Of a stretch of 50,665 nucleotides of DNA, positions 43,137-50,665 are shown piece by piece. The stretch is taken from NCBI GenBank assembly GCA_018675575.1, contig JABGXW010000123.1, forward strand, positions 1-50,665. Direction: 5' to 3'. Both the position numbers and the translations under genes were made by a program. The DNA is from Bacteriovoracaceae bacterium (GTDB taxonomy: Bacteria; Bdellovibrionota; Bacteriovoracia; Bacteriovoracales; Bacteriovoracaceae). How positions within the stretch are numbered: the first letter of the stretch is position 1; every line of letters begins with the position of its first letter. The notes under the pieces were generated by a model, which saw only the letters and a list, made by a program, of their open reading frames with translations, made no database searches and was not told the origin of the DNA.

Positions 43137-43952
43137 TTATTTTTTGGCACCGATATAAATGACCCATGATTCACAGTTTTCTTCGTCATCTGACTTATAG
43201 AAATTACCATCTCCAGAACCATCTTTATCGGTACCTTCCCAGTATGTGAAAGATTCAGAAAAACCTGCTTCATCAAGGATTTCTCGTAGCTCCATCGGGC
43301 TCCACATACGCCAGTCATAAGTAAATACTTGCTCATGCTTAACTTTATCTTTGTGCATTTTAAAATGAATATAATAAAGAACTTCGTTTGTAAGTGGATT
43401 AAATTTTTCACAATCCCAATAATAAGTATGGCCATCGTGCTCAGTGGCTTCCTCTAATGGCTCACAGCAGTCAGAGCCTCCAAAGAGATCAAGAAAGAAA
43501 ACTCCATCTTTATTTAAACTTTTATGTACTTTTTTAAAATAATCTAGAAGCTCTGCTCGTTTTTTAAAAATAAAATAAGAAAAGTTAAATGCAACGGTAA
43601 TATCAGATTTAAATTTTTGTGGCCCTAGAACATTCCCCATAATGTATTGCATGCGTGATTGTTCTTCATCGGATAATTTTAAGTAATGATTTTCTTTTCC
43701 ATATTTTACTGGTTCAGGATCCAGATCAATGGCATAGGCCTTATTTTTTGGCGAAAGTTTAACCCAATCACAGGCCATAGCAGCGGTACCACCAAAATCT
43801 TCTCTAAACACGACTGCATTTTTTTTATATAGTTTTTTGTACTCTTTTTTAATGAAGTCAATATCTGCTTCATGGCATTGAACTGAGTCTTCATAAAGTT
43901 TGTACTTATCTTCTAATGACAATTTGCTCTTAGCTACCTTCTTCTTAGTCAT
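43137..43952 (-). CDS. Class I SAM-dependent methyltransferase
   Basis: A 271-residue methyltransferase of the class I fold: motif I is VFREDFGGTAAMACDWV, the acidic motif II AIDLDPEPVKYG, then DITVAFNFSYFIF and GVFFLDLFGGSDC. The C-terminal part has MWSPMELREILDEAGF and SWVIYIGAKK. Substrate is unknown; the lack of an NPPY motif argues against N6-adenine DNA methylation. A Lys-rich N-terminus (TKKKVAKSK) is present. ATG 43952 has AAGGA 7 bases upstream; an extension to 44003 is open but not needed. It is third in an operon after LMW-PTP and DUF6165. Confidence 0.88.
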   Translation of the reverse strand: MTKKKVAKSKLSLEDKYKLYEDSVQCHEADIDFIKKEYKKLYKKNAVVFREDFGGTAAMACDWVKLSPKNKAYAIDLDPEPVKYGKENHYLKLSDEEQSRMQYIMGNVLGPQKFKSDITVAFNFSYFIFKKRAELLDYFKKVHKSLNKDGVFFLDLFGGSDCCEPLEEATEHDGHTYYWDCEKFNPLTNEVLYYIHFKMHKDKVKHEQVFTYDWRMWSPMELREILDEAGFSESFTYWEGTDKDGSGDGNFYKSDDEENCESWVIYIGAKK

Positions 43953-44027
43953 GCTTTTATCCTTAATTAAACTTGTGTGGAAACTGTACCGAATGGTATT
44001 CAATCAGTCATTAGATAATTTTAAATG

Positions 44028-44411
44028 TTAGTATTCTTCGTAGGATTTAACTTCCTGAATTCCCGATCCAAATGTGGAATTTATCTTATCTTTTAGCTCA
44101 AACCGTAGATCATTCGTAGCATAGACAGACCTCGCAATTTCAATGAATTTCTCATCAAATTCTTTCTTTTTTTCCTTATCTCGAATATCGTCTTCAATTT
44201 TCCATAAAACTTCATTAATCCTTGCTAACTCAACGAGTAATGGTTCAAGATTCTCCAATTTAAGATCATCAATCACTTGAAATATTACATCTTTTTCTTT
44301 TTTTATATGAATAAGTTTACTCTCATCATCGATAAATTTTTCTTTAATTGTTAAAATGGTGTACTTATCAATTAACTCCCCAAGGGACACTTCACACATT
44401 AATTTCATCAT
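44028..44411 (-). CDS. DUF6165-like protein
   Basis: A 127-residue acidic, helical protein. The start MCEVSLGELIDKYTILTIKE resembles the DUF6165 family, whose members begin with a conserved (V)SxGELxDKxTIL segment; this match is from memory. The middle (HIKKEKDVIFQVIDDL; ELARINEVLWKIEDDIR) is likely a helical hairpin. It has a GGAAGG ribosome site. It lies 20 bp after the phosphatase gene and before the methyltransferase. Function is unknown; DUF6165 is often found near polysaccharide genes in other bacteria as I recall. Confidence 0.75.
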   Translation of the reverse strand: MMKLMCEVSLGELIDKYTILTIKEKFIDDESKLIHIKKEKDVIFQVIDDLKLENLEPLLVELARINEVLWKIEDDIRDKEKKKEFDEKFIEIARSVYATNDLRFELKDKINSTFGSGIQEVKSYEEY

Positions 44412-44431
44412 TTGAGCCTTCCGTATAAATA

Positions 44432-44896
44432 TTAGTTAAGTATTTCTCGCAATAGGTTTTCAGTTCCTTCTTCTAAAATATCCAGCACTGTTTCAAAACC
44501 ATTTTCCCCACCATAGAAAGGGTCAGGAACCTCATCAAATGACAAATCATATACATAATCACACATTTTATAAATTCGATCTGACTGGCTTTTTGTTAAT
44601 GCCCTAGATAAAAGTTTTCTATAGTTTAAATTATCCATGGCCAAAATATAATCAAATTTTTCAAAGTCTGATGATCTCAACGCACGAGAAAACGAAGTTA
44701 GTTCAATTCCTCTTTTAACTGCTGCAGCTCTCATTCTTTTATCTGCTTTTTGACCTTCATGGTATCCACTGGTTCCACATGAATCCACGATAAATAGATC
44801 TGCAACATTTCTAGATTTAATTAAGTTTTTAAAGATACCTTCAGCGGCAGGAGAACGACAGATATTTCCGAGACAGACAAATAATACTTTTTTCAT
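44432..44896 (-). CDS. Low-molecular-weight protein tyrosine phosphatase
   Basis: The P-loop CLGNICRSPAAEG (C-x5-R-S) stands near residue 9 and the acid motif DPFYGG near residue 127, both intact. The length of 154 residues is normal. Such enzymes remove phosphate from tyrosine kinases of polysaccharide systems or other substrates. ATG 44896 was preferred over GTG 44905; neither has a strong ribosome site. The gene starts a three-gene operon with DUF6165 and a methyltransferase, and is divergent from def across about 56 bp. Confidence 0.92.
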   Translation of the reverse strand: MKKVLFVCLGNICRSPAAEGIFKNLIKSRNVADLFIVDSCGTSGYHEGQKADKRMRAAAVKRGIELTSFSRALRSSDFEKFDYILAMDNLNYRKLLSRALTKSQSDRIYKMCDYVYDLSFDEVPDPFYGGENGFETVLDILEEGTENLLREILN

Positions 44897-44952
44897 ATTT
44901 ACCACATAGGTGATATAGTTTTACATTATTAGGTAAATGATAAAGAGCGAGA

Positions 44953-45498
44953 ATGATTATGGCCATACATGAAATCTTACATATGGGGCACCCGGTACTT
45001 AGACAAGTAGCAGAAAAAGTAAGTCCCAAAGAAATCTTGGATCCTTCAATGAAAGATCTTATCTCTAATATGGCCGAGACCATGAAAGAAAAACAGGGAA
45101 TTGGTTTAGCTGCACCTCAAATTGGTGTTTCAAAAAAAATTGTAGTTATTAAAGTTCCTCTCGATTCTGAACGCTATCCAGACTCTGAAGAATCTCCATT
45201 ATTTGTGCTTTTTAATCCTGTCGTAACAATTTTAGACGAAGAAATACAAGGCTGCTGGGAAGGCTGTCTTTCGGTCCCTAATTTAAAAGGATATGTTGAA
45301 CGTCCTCAAAAGATCCAAGTAGATTTTCTTGACCAAAGCGCTCAAGAACAAAGATTTATTGCTGAAGGATTTCTCGCTATTGTTTTTCAACATGAATTAG
45401 ACCATTTAGATGGGATAATTTATATAGATAAACTAAAAGACACACGTCTCTTAGCTTATTGCGATGAATACGATAGATATTTTACTGAAGATGAATAA
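44953..45498 (+). CDS. def: Peptide deformylase
   Basis: Removes the formyl group from nascent proteins. All three motifs are present: GIGLAAPQIGV, EGCLSVP and QHELDHLDG with the two His and Glu metal site. The protein has 181 residues. ATG 44953 and ATG 44959 are in frame; AAAGAG or GCGAG may serve either. The usual partner fmt is not next to it here. A single-gene unit. Confidence 0.97.
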   Translation: MIMAIHEILHMGHPVLRQVAEKVSPKEILDPSMKDLISNMAETMKEKQGIGLAAPQIGVSKKIVVIKVPLDSERYPDSEESPLFVLFNPVVTILDEEIQGCWEGCLSVPNLKGYVERPQKIQVDFLDQSAQEQRFIAEGFLAIVFQHELDHLDGIIYIDKLKDTRLLAYCDEYDRYFTEDE

Positions 45499-45612
45499 GA
45501 AAACCAAAATAATTTAAGACTAAAATACTTTTTCAGCATAAATAATTTCAAATAGTTAATCATATTTTATCTCAATATTCCGATGCGTTACTAGGTAGAT
45601 TTTGGAGAATAG

Positions 45613-46827
45613 ATGGCAATAAAACCGCGAGAGTTATATATTATATTATTTTTATTATGTTGTTTAGGTCTTGCTTCGCTTTCTTTTATTTTCAATAAGT
45701 CTAGTCATGAAAATTATTTTTCACAGCACAATTCCCATCAAAGGTTTCCTGCAAAAGCACAGCCTGCAAATAGAGACCTCAAGCTCTTAAAAGACTTTTT
45801 CAAACCTAATACATTCGGTTCATTAATAGATTATCAGCTATCAACAAATATTTTTTTTAGTAATGATCAAAAGACAGAAAATGTCCAGACTTCAACTCAA
45901 TTTGCAGAACAAATAAAAGTACTGATTTCTAAAGGTTACATTAATCAATTAGAAATAAAACATAAGCACCAAAAGCCTATTCAAGAAAATGTAATCGACC
46001 TCATAGTAAAAAAATTAATGAGCATTGCCAAAAAATCTCAAACTACGACAGGCGTTCTCAAAGCACAATTATACTTCAATCCGGTGATCTCAAAATCATT
46101 CTCTTTTAAGAAGGAAATGAGTACAAATCATTTAATCAATTATTCTGATAAGAATAATCTTAACGAGTTCATCCATAATTTAAATGTTAGTTTTGAAAAA
46201 AACATTTTTCAAACGAATATTCCTTCGAACGGAAATACATACCAATATATTGGAGGTATCATTTCTCTATCGATAAAAGAATTCAAGACTGAAAATCAAA
46301 AAGTTGAAGTAAACTTTAGGAGATTTTTTCGAATCAACAGATTAGCAGATCTTGATATGGTAATTGAAAGCAGACTATTTAACTTAGATGTCGTTCATTT
46401 TAAATCTCATCAATTTCAAAAGCTTCCCATTATTACAGTTGATGTTATCAAAGAATATAATTCAAAAAATAATACCCAAATCATAAAAGACATGAATATC
46501 TACTTTAATAAAATAGTGGGTTCAGGATTTCAGCGAATCACACAAAAAGAATTGTCTATCCCCACAGCAGACCTTTATTTCAAGGGAAATACTCCTTCAT
46601 CAAATTATAAAGCGAATATTCACACTCTCTCATGGTCCTTTGAGACAGAGTCCTTTTCTAATCAATCTAAGATGACTATTGAACTTATCAAACCTCGTTT
46701 TGATATGAATTATGGGAAGATCAAAAATGATATAAGAAATAATATCTTGAAGAAATACGCCCCGAACATTATAAAGCATCTTAGGCTTGCACGATTTCAT
46801 AAGAACCTAGGATTCGAGCAGAGATGA
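45613..46827 (+). CDS. Hypothetical secreted or membrane-anchored protein
   Basis: A 404-residue protein with one N-terminal membrane segment (LYIILFLLCCLGLASLSFIF), which could be an uncleaved anchor. The rest is polar and extracytoplasmic, with no Cys after the anchor, and no family is recognised. A possible beta-rich domain is in the second half (YIGGIISLSIKEFK; VEVNFRRFFRIN). GGAG lies before the ATG. The gene overlaps the next, phospholipase D-like gene by four bases (ATGA), so both are likely made together and might form a complex or act in turn at the envelope. Confidence 0.82.
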   Translation: MAIKPRELYIILFLLCCLGLASLSFIFNKSSHENYFSQHNSHQRFPAKAQPANRDLKLLKDFFKPNTFGSLIDYQLSTNIFFSNDQKTENVQTSTQFAEQIKVLISKGYINQLEIKHKHQKPIQENVIDLIVKKLMSIAKKSQTTTGVLKAQLYFNPVISKSFSFKKEMSTNHLINYSDKNNLNEFIHNLNVSFEKNIFQTNIPSNGNTYQYIGGIISLSIKEFKTENQKVEVNFRRFFRINRLADLDMVIESRLFNLDVVHFKSHQFQKLPIITVDVIKEYNSKNNTQIIKDMNIYFNKIVGSGFQRITQKELSIPTADLYFKGNTPSSNYKANIHTLSWSFETESFSNQSKMTIELIKPRFDMNYGKIKNDIRNNILKKYAPNIIKHLRLARFHKNLGFEQR

Positions 46828-48914
46828 AACTTTGTATTATTATCATCCTTCTAATATCTCTGAGTTCAATTGAATTATTTGGATTTGAGTTCAATGTCAA
46901 CGATAGAATCAAAACACGTGACTATTATAAGAAAAACTTTGATTTGATTTATGGTAATCCAAAGTACTCTAACAGAGATGAGTTCAAAAGAATTTATCAC
47001 ACCCTTACAAAAAGAACTCGTAATAAGATTCAAAAATTTATTTCTGTTGTTCATAAACATGTCCCGGAACAAATACTTATGCCATTAATTTATTGGCGAT
47101 TCCTCAGACACAATAAAGTAAAGACTGCAAATGTACTGACTTATTTGTTTTTAGATAAGATATTAGTACTGAGAGATTATGCCGAGGATCCAAGGAGCCT
47201 GAACAGAATACAAATCCATAATATTTTAAGAGAAGTTACGAGAATAAATGATCTACGAACTGATGAGATATACTCAACGGTCTTTCCTCTTTTAGAGGTG
47301 AAGTCTTCGCTCCTCGCAAATTTAAAAGAAGATAAGGTCTTTATCCAAGCATTGATGGAAACCAATCTATTCACTCTCGACTTAGCTCAAAAGATAGGTC
47401 ATAAACATAGCTATGTTTTAGATCAATATGGCTTTATCCCAGGAAACAAAGTTCAATTTTTAAGCCAAAAGGAGTCTAAAATAGCATTAGCAAAATGGTT
47501 TAATAAAAATATCATACATAATGGAGGAGTATTAAATTTTAATGCCCCATATATAGAGATGCCCTACCGTAATTCTTATAATGGTCATATATTATTCAAA
47601 ACGGATCCAATTCTTCATTCAGTAAAAAACTTAATAGACTTATCAAAAGAAAGTATTTTAATAGACATGTTTCTTATGGGAGGAACAATAGGTGCAACTT
47701 TAGCAGAATATATTTTAGATAAAACAAAAGAGAAATTAGTTTTAAACAAAAACTTTAAAGTACTCATCTTGCACGATTACGAAAATCATAACGAGATGGA
47801 AAAAGAAGTCATGCCCGTTTTCACTTATTTAAAAAATCGAATTAACAAAGATAGAGAGTTGAACAAAGCAATCATTTTATTACAAGCGAATCTCCAAAGA
47901 CATGTAAAAGGAGTTTACCCTATTCCTTCAACGTTACTAAGAAATAAAAAAAATGATCATAGTAAAGTTTTGGTTATTGATGCTAACTCTAATTCTCCAG
48001 AGGCATTAATTGGATCTAAGAATTTAACAGATCACTTTGGTGGTTATTTTCTAGATACAGCAGCTCATATTATCGGTCCAGCGGCTGCCTTAGTTCAAGC
48101 CTCATATTTTTATGATATTGATGCGGCCCTTACGACAATACAAGAAGAGAAAGAAGCTTTTACTTTGAAAGATCATGGTTTTTCAAATCAACAATACCTT
48201 TCTCGAAAAAAAGAGATCTTGAAAAAATTTAAAATAAAAAGAATAAATTATCCTTATATCGGATCAGATAGAGTACGAATTGCAGAATCAGATGTTGACG
48301 GAAAGATTAAAAACACGAGGAATATTTTAATCGATATGATCTTGAAAGCAAAAAAGAGCATCTATATGGATCAACGGTTTCTCTATGATTCTCATATTGT
48401 AGATTCAATTATTAAAAAGAAAATCTCTATTCCATCCTTAGATATAAAAATTATTATTGATAATAATCGTTCGAATCAGTTTGGAGGGTTTCCAAATACT
48501 TTTTTCATAAGCGATTTAATACATCATGGAATTGAAATCAGAACAAGAGATAATTTTACTTTAAAGCAGAAATACCCAAACGGTAAAGCACATACCTCTT
48601 ATCAAGAAACCCATCGTAATATGACCTTAATAGATGGCCATACCGCTTTGACAGGATCATCAACTATCAGTCCTTTTTCCCATGAAGGTCATTCGAGAGA
48701 GATGAATGTTCAAATCTATTCAAATCAACAGGTTAAACGGTATGAATCACAATTTCTACAAGAATGGAATGATGACAAGAAAACATTGATTGTCGATATT
48801 GAAAATTTTCAGGCCATCATTGAAGGTAAAAGCTTAAGTAAGCCTTATTCTTCACTGATCAACAACATGGCGACAATGATCATTCGAAACAAAAAGAACA
48901 TAAACAAAAAATAA
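46824..48914 (+). CDS. Phospholipase D-like protein with one normal and one altered HKD motif
   Basis: An exported protein of 696 residues (signal peptide CIIIILLISLSSIELFG). The first HKD motif, NDHSKVLVIDA (H379, K381, D386) followed by LIGSKNLTDHFGG, is normal. The second, ETHRNMTLIDGHTALTGSS (H597, N599, D604), has Asn instead of Lys. Two PLD motifs normally form one active site, with the two Lys binding phosphate, so activity may be reduced or changed. The N-terminal 230 residues are helical and unrecognised. The ATG overlaps the stop of the upstream secreted protein gene. The substrate may be phospholipid or another phosphodiester. Confidence 0.88.
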   Translation: MKLCIIIILLISLSSIELFGFEFNVNDRIKTRDYYKKNFDLIYGNPKYSNRDEFKRIYHTLTKRTRNKIQKFISVVHKHVPEQILMPLIYWRFLRHNKVKTANVLTYLFLDKILVLRDYAEDPRSLNRIQIHNILREVTRINDLRTDEIYSTVFPLLEVKSSLLANLKEDKVFIQALMETNLFTLDLAQKIGHKHSYVLDQYGFIPGNKVQFLSQKESKIALAKWFNKNIIHNGGVLNFNAPYIEMPYRNSYNGHILFKTDPILHSVKNLIDLSKESILIDMFLMGGTIGATLAEYILDKTKEKLVLNKNFKVLILHDYENHNEMEKEVMPVFTYLKNRINKDRELNKAIILLQANLQRHVKGVYPIPSTLLRNKKNDHSKVLVIDANSNSPEALIGSKNLTDHFGGYFLDTAAHIIGPAAALVQASYFYDIDAALTTIQEEKEAFTLKDHGFSNQQYLSRKKEILKKFKIKRINYPYIGSDRVRIAESDVDGKIKNTRNILIDMILKAKKSIYMDQRFLYDSHIVDSIIKKKISIPSLDIKIIIDNNRSNQFGGFPNTFFISDLIHHGIEIRTRDNFTLKQKYPNGKAHTSYQETHRNMTLIDGHTALTGSSTISPFSHEGHSREMNVQIYSNQQVKRYESQFLQEWNDDKKTLIVDIENFQAIIEGKSLSKPYSSLINNMATMIIRNKKNINKK

Positions 48915-48925
48915 TTGAATTGTAT

Positions 48926-49216
48926 TTATTTAACAGAACAACCTGAGTCATTCGCGCCCTGTAATTTGATCGCTTGAGATTTGGATTTTTCTTTTTTTTC
49001 GAACTGTTTTTTTAGAAGCTCTTCTTCAGTATCACATTTCTCTTCTTGCTTTTTAAAATCAGAAAAGTCATTGGGAGCTGCTTGGACTTTAGCCATTTTT
49101 CCCTTTTTTTGAAGTGATACGATCTTTGTATTTTTTGAAGGTTTACTCTTTTCCACTACATTGCATGAGATAAATATCTGAGTGAAAAACATTGCGATCA
49201 AAAGTTTTTTTTTCAT
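48926..49216 (-). CDS. Small hypothetical lipoprotein
   Basis: A 96-residue protein with a type II signal peptide (MKKKLLIAMFFTQIFISC), with Cys18 as the lipid site. The mature part is Lys/Glu-rich and likely disordered or coiled-coil (FKKQEEKCDTEEELLKKQFE), with two further Cys. It lies 2 bp after the SDR gene and so is last in the permease-SDR-lipoprotein operon. No family is recognised. Confidence 0.72.
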   Translation of the reverse strand: MKKKLLIAMFFTQIFISCNVVEKSKPSKNTKIVSLQKKGKMAKVQAAPNDFSDFKKQEEKCDTEEELLKKQFEKKEKSKSQAIKLQGANDSGCSVK

Positions 49217-49218
49217 AA

Positions 49219-49968
49219 TTACTTTGTGTAGTTCAAAAATGGTAACTCTATTATTATTCTATAAAGAAATCTCGGGATTTTATTTAAAAATGTAATTAGC
49301 ATTTTTGTTTGCCATGGAAAAATAAAGAGTTTCAATTTATTCTCTAATGCTCTTTTGATTTTTCTAGCACCAACATCACTATTCATCAAAAAAGGCATGC
49401 CATGACTATTTTTATCTGTCAGTGGAGTTCTTATGAATCCGGGACAAATACAAGTTACAGCTATTCCATACTTTTTTAAATCAGCACTATACGATTCACA
49501 TAAAGTAGTGACCGCGGCCTTTGAAGCACAATAAAAAGAAGCTCCAGGAAGTCCCACAAATCCAGCAACAGAAGAAACGGCCGCGATATGCCCTGATTTA
49601 TTTTTCAACATTATATCTATAGCGGGCTCAAAAGTATTGAGAACCCCTAGTACGTTAATCTCTATAACCTTTCTTCCATTGTTGAAATCGGGAATATCTG
49701 TTTTAGCATCGACAGATATGCCAGCGTTTGCAAGAACAAGATCAAGACCTTCCTTTCCAAAATCATTTATTGCCAATGCTAACTTTTCCTTATCTGTGAC
49801 ATCACATTCATAGGTTTGTAATTTTGGATATAGCTCTGTTACTCCTTCTGGCAATTTTTCCAGATTTCTTCCACAGAGTCCAACTCTCTTTCCTTCATCC
49901 AGATATAGTTTGGCAATCTCTAGACCAATCCCGGTGGTTCCTCCTGTGATAAAAATTGAATTATGCAT
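49219..49968 (-). CDS. Short-chain dehydrogenase/reductase
   Basis: A classical SDR, 249 residues. Cofactor motif TGGTTGIGLEIAKLY, LVLANAGISVD, the Ser in AAVSSVAGFVGLPG, the YCASK catalytic Tyr/Lys pair and CPGFIRTPLTDK. The Arg after the second strand (CGRNLEKLP) suggests NADP(H). The C-terminus (IFPWQTKMLITFLNKIPRF) is hydrophobic and basic and may touch the membrane. The substrate is unknown. It overlaps the permease gene by 8 bp. Confidence 0.92.
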   Translation of the reverse strand: MHNSIFITGGTTGIGLEIAKLYLDEGKRVGLCGRNLEKLPEGVTELYPKLQTYECDVTDKEKLALAINDFGKEGLDLVLANAGISVDAKTDIPDFNNGRKVIEINVLGVLNTFEPAIDIMLKNKSGHIAAVSSVAGFVGLPGASFYCASKAAVTTLCESYSADLKKYGIAVTCICPGFIRTPLTDKNSHGMPFLMNSDVGARKIKRALENKLKLFIFPWQTKMLITFLNKIPRFLYRIIIELPFLNYTK

Positions 49969-50665
49969 GACTACAACATCCTTTTTTCTTTGTTAAAATT
50001 GGTTTGATTTCTTCTACGTATAATGCTCTTCCATGGAGAATAACAAAAAGAATCGCTATTCCGATGACCAATCCCGAAGCTTGATGTTGATGTTGATGAG
50101 CAATTTTGAAGTCTAATGGCCAATGAAATTTTGAATAGAGAAAATCAACAACATAAGAAAAGACAAGTCCTACTGTGGCGATGGCCAAAACATTCAATAC
50201 CACACCTTTCTTGCCAATATATTTTTGAAGGACAACAATATTAGAAGCATTAGTTGCAGGACCCACCATCAATAATAATAAAGCAGTTCCTGGACTCATT
50301 CCTTTTAAAACTAAAGACGCTGCAATTGGTGTTGTTGCAGAAGCGCAAATATAGAGAGGGATACCTATTATTAAGATAAGAAATTTCACATAAGGTCCGT
50401 CATACTTTAAGAATAAATCAGCAGGTACAAAGTAAGTTATAAGAGCTCCTAGAACGAGTCCCATGAGAAGCCATTTTGCAATATCCTCAAGCAAGTTTGA
50501 AAAAGCATAGGTTAAAACAGATTTTATACGTTCACGAAATGGTTTTGCTTGGACAGCTTGTTTTTTAGAAGAACAACATGTTGATTTAACAGTTTCGGGT
50601 TTAGCATCCGTCAAGGCCTTGTCCTCAATAATATCTCGATCATTAAAAATTATTTGTAAAACACC
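49961..50665 (-). CDS. Heavy-metal permease (SO_0444/DUF318-like), C-terminal part, cut at the window edge
   Basis: The frame stays open from the last base of the window, so the 5' part is outside; the TTG at 50614 is not a needed start. The visible 235 residues contain a Cys/Lys linker (STCCSSKKQ), then several membrane helices. The motif ICASATTPIAASLVLKGMSP and LMVGPATNASN match the second half of the permease group that includes SO_0444-type Cu/Zn exporters and ArsP-like proteins. The end has HQHQHQ and GCCSHA, likely metal-binding. Such proteins have two repeat halves joined by a soluble linker; the first half should lie beyond the edge. Operon with SDR and lipoprotein. Confidence 0.85.
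   Translation of the reverse strand, partial: GVLQIIFNDRDIIEDKALTDAKPETVKSTCCSSKKQAVQAKPFRERIKSVLTYAFSNLLEDIAKWLLMGLVLGALITYFVPADLFLKYDGPYVKFLILIIGIPLYICASATTPIAASLVLKGMSPGTALLLLMVGPATNASNIVVLQKYIGKKGVVLNVLAIATVGLVFSYVVDFLYSKFHWPLDFKIAHQHQHQASGLVIGIAILFVILHGRALYVEEIKPILTKKKGCCSHA

Noticed and set aside
43103..43435. Minus-strand 110-residue ORF
   Set aside because: Lies in another frame inside the methyltransferase gene, which has clear SAM motifs.

Overview
The window is an AT-rich chromosomal stretch from a Gram-negative bacterium, very probably of the Bdellovibrionota (Bacteriovorax/Halobacteriovorax type). Grounds: LptE, an MCE-Mla lipid-transport set and many lipobox proteins show an outer membrane. 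GYF_2-like and PilZ signalling proteins, a Ser/Thr kinase of the HRDISPxN type, VWA lipoproteins and Lys/Ala-rich H1-like proteins are typical of that group. This placement is inference from gene content; no rRNA or tRNA was seen.

Region 1 (1-8.5 kb): the end of a GGDEF protein overlaps mutL, followed by miaA, a PEP synthase/PPDK regulatory protein, and a two-gene metal module (a soluble MgtE_N/CBS protein coupled to an Nramp-related transporter with altered metal-site motifs). A convergent Ser/Thr kinase with a PEGA-like C-terminus ends the region. Region 2 (8.5-11 kb): a minus-strand operon of a GYF-GYF-PilZ protein, an alpha/beta hydrolase that lacks its nucleophile, and a lipoprotein. Region 3 (11-19 kb): a VWA lipoprotein with a structured leader, then short-chain fatty-acid genes (thiolase, acyl-CoA dehydrogenase, 3-hydroxybutyryl-CoA dehydrogenase) with a cNMP-binding protein coupled to the thiolase and an H1-like protein carrying fourteen exact 15-bp repeats.

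Region 4 (19-31 kb): rpsT, then lptE-holA on the opposite strand, dciA, and a long minus-strand run aroK, REC-like protein, alr, mlaE, mlaF, mlaD, GYF_2 protein, membrane protein, Sua5/YrdC protein, tRNA methyltransferase-like protein. The GYF_2 and membrane-protein ORFs look like one gene split at an 11-A run. Region 5 (31-37 kb): rpmF and the fatty-acid synthesis operon fabH-fabD-fabG-acpP-fabF, then glyA; plsX is missing from its usual place between rpmF and fabH.

Region 6 (37-50.7 kb): a decayed GLUG-type lipoprotein gene, a penicillin-acylase-family hydrolase divergent from an M14-like peptidase, a 42-bp perfect palindrome just upstream of a good promoter for nrdR-nusB, an LMW-PTP/DUF6165/methyltransferase operon divergent from def, a two-gene unit with a phospholipase D-like protein whose second HKD motif is altered, and an operon of a heavy-metal permease (cut by the window edge), an SDR and a small lipoprotein.

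The strongest candidates for new biology are the A11 frameshift/slippage fusion at 24.36 kb, the palindrome at 41.63-41.67 kb, and the PilZ/pseudo-hydrolase operon. No CRISPR array, IS element, prophage or classical defence system was found.
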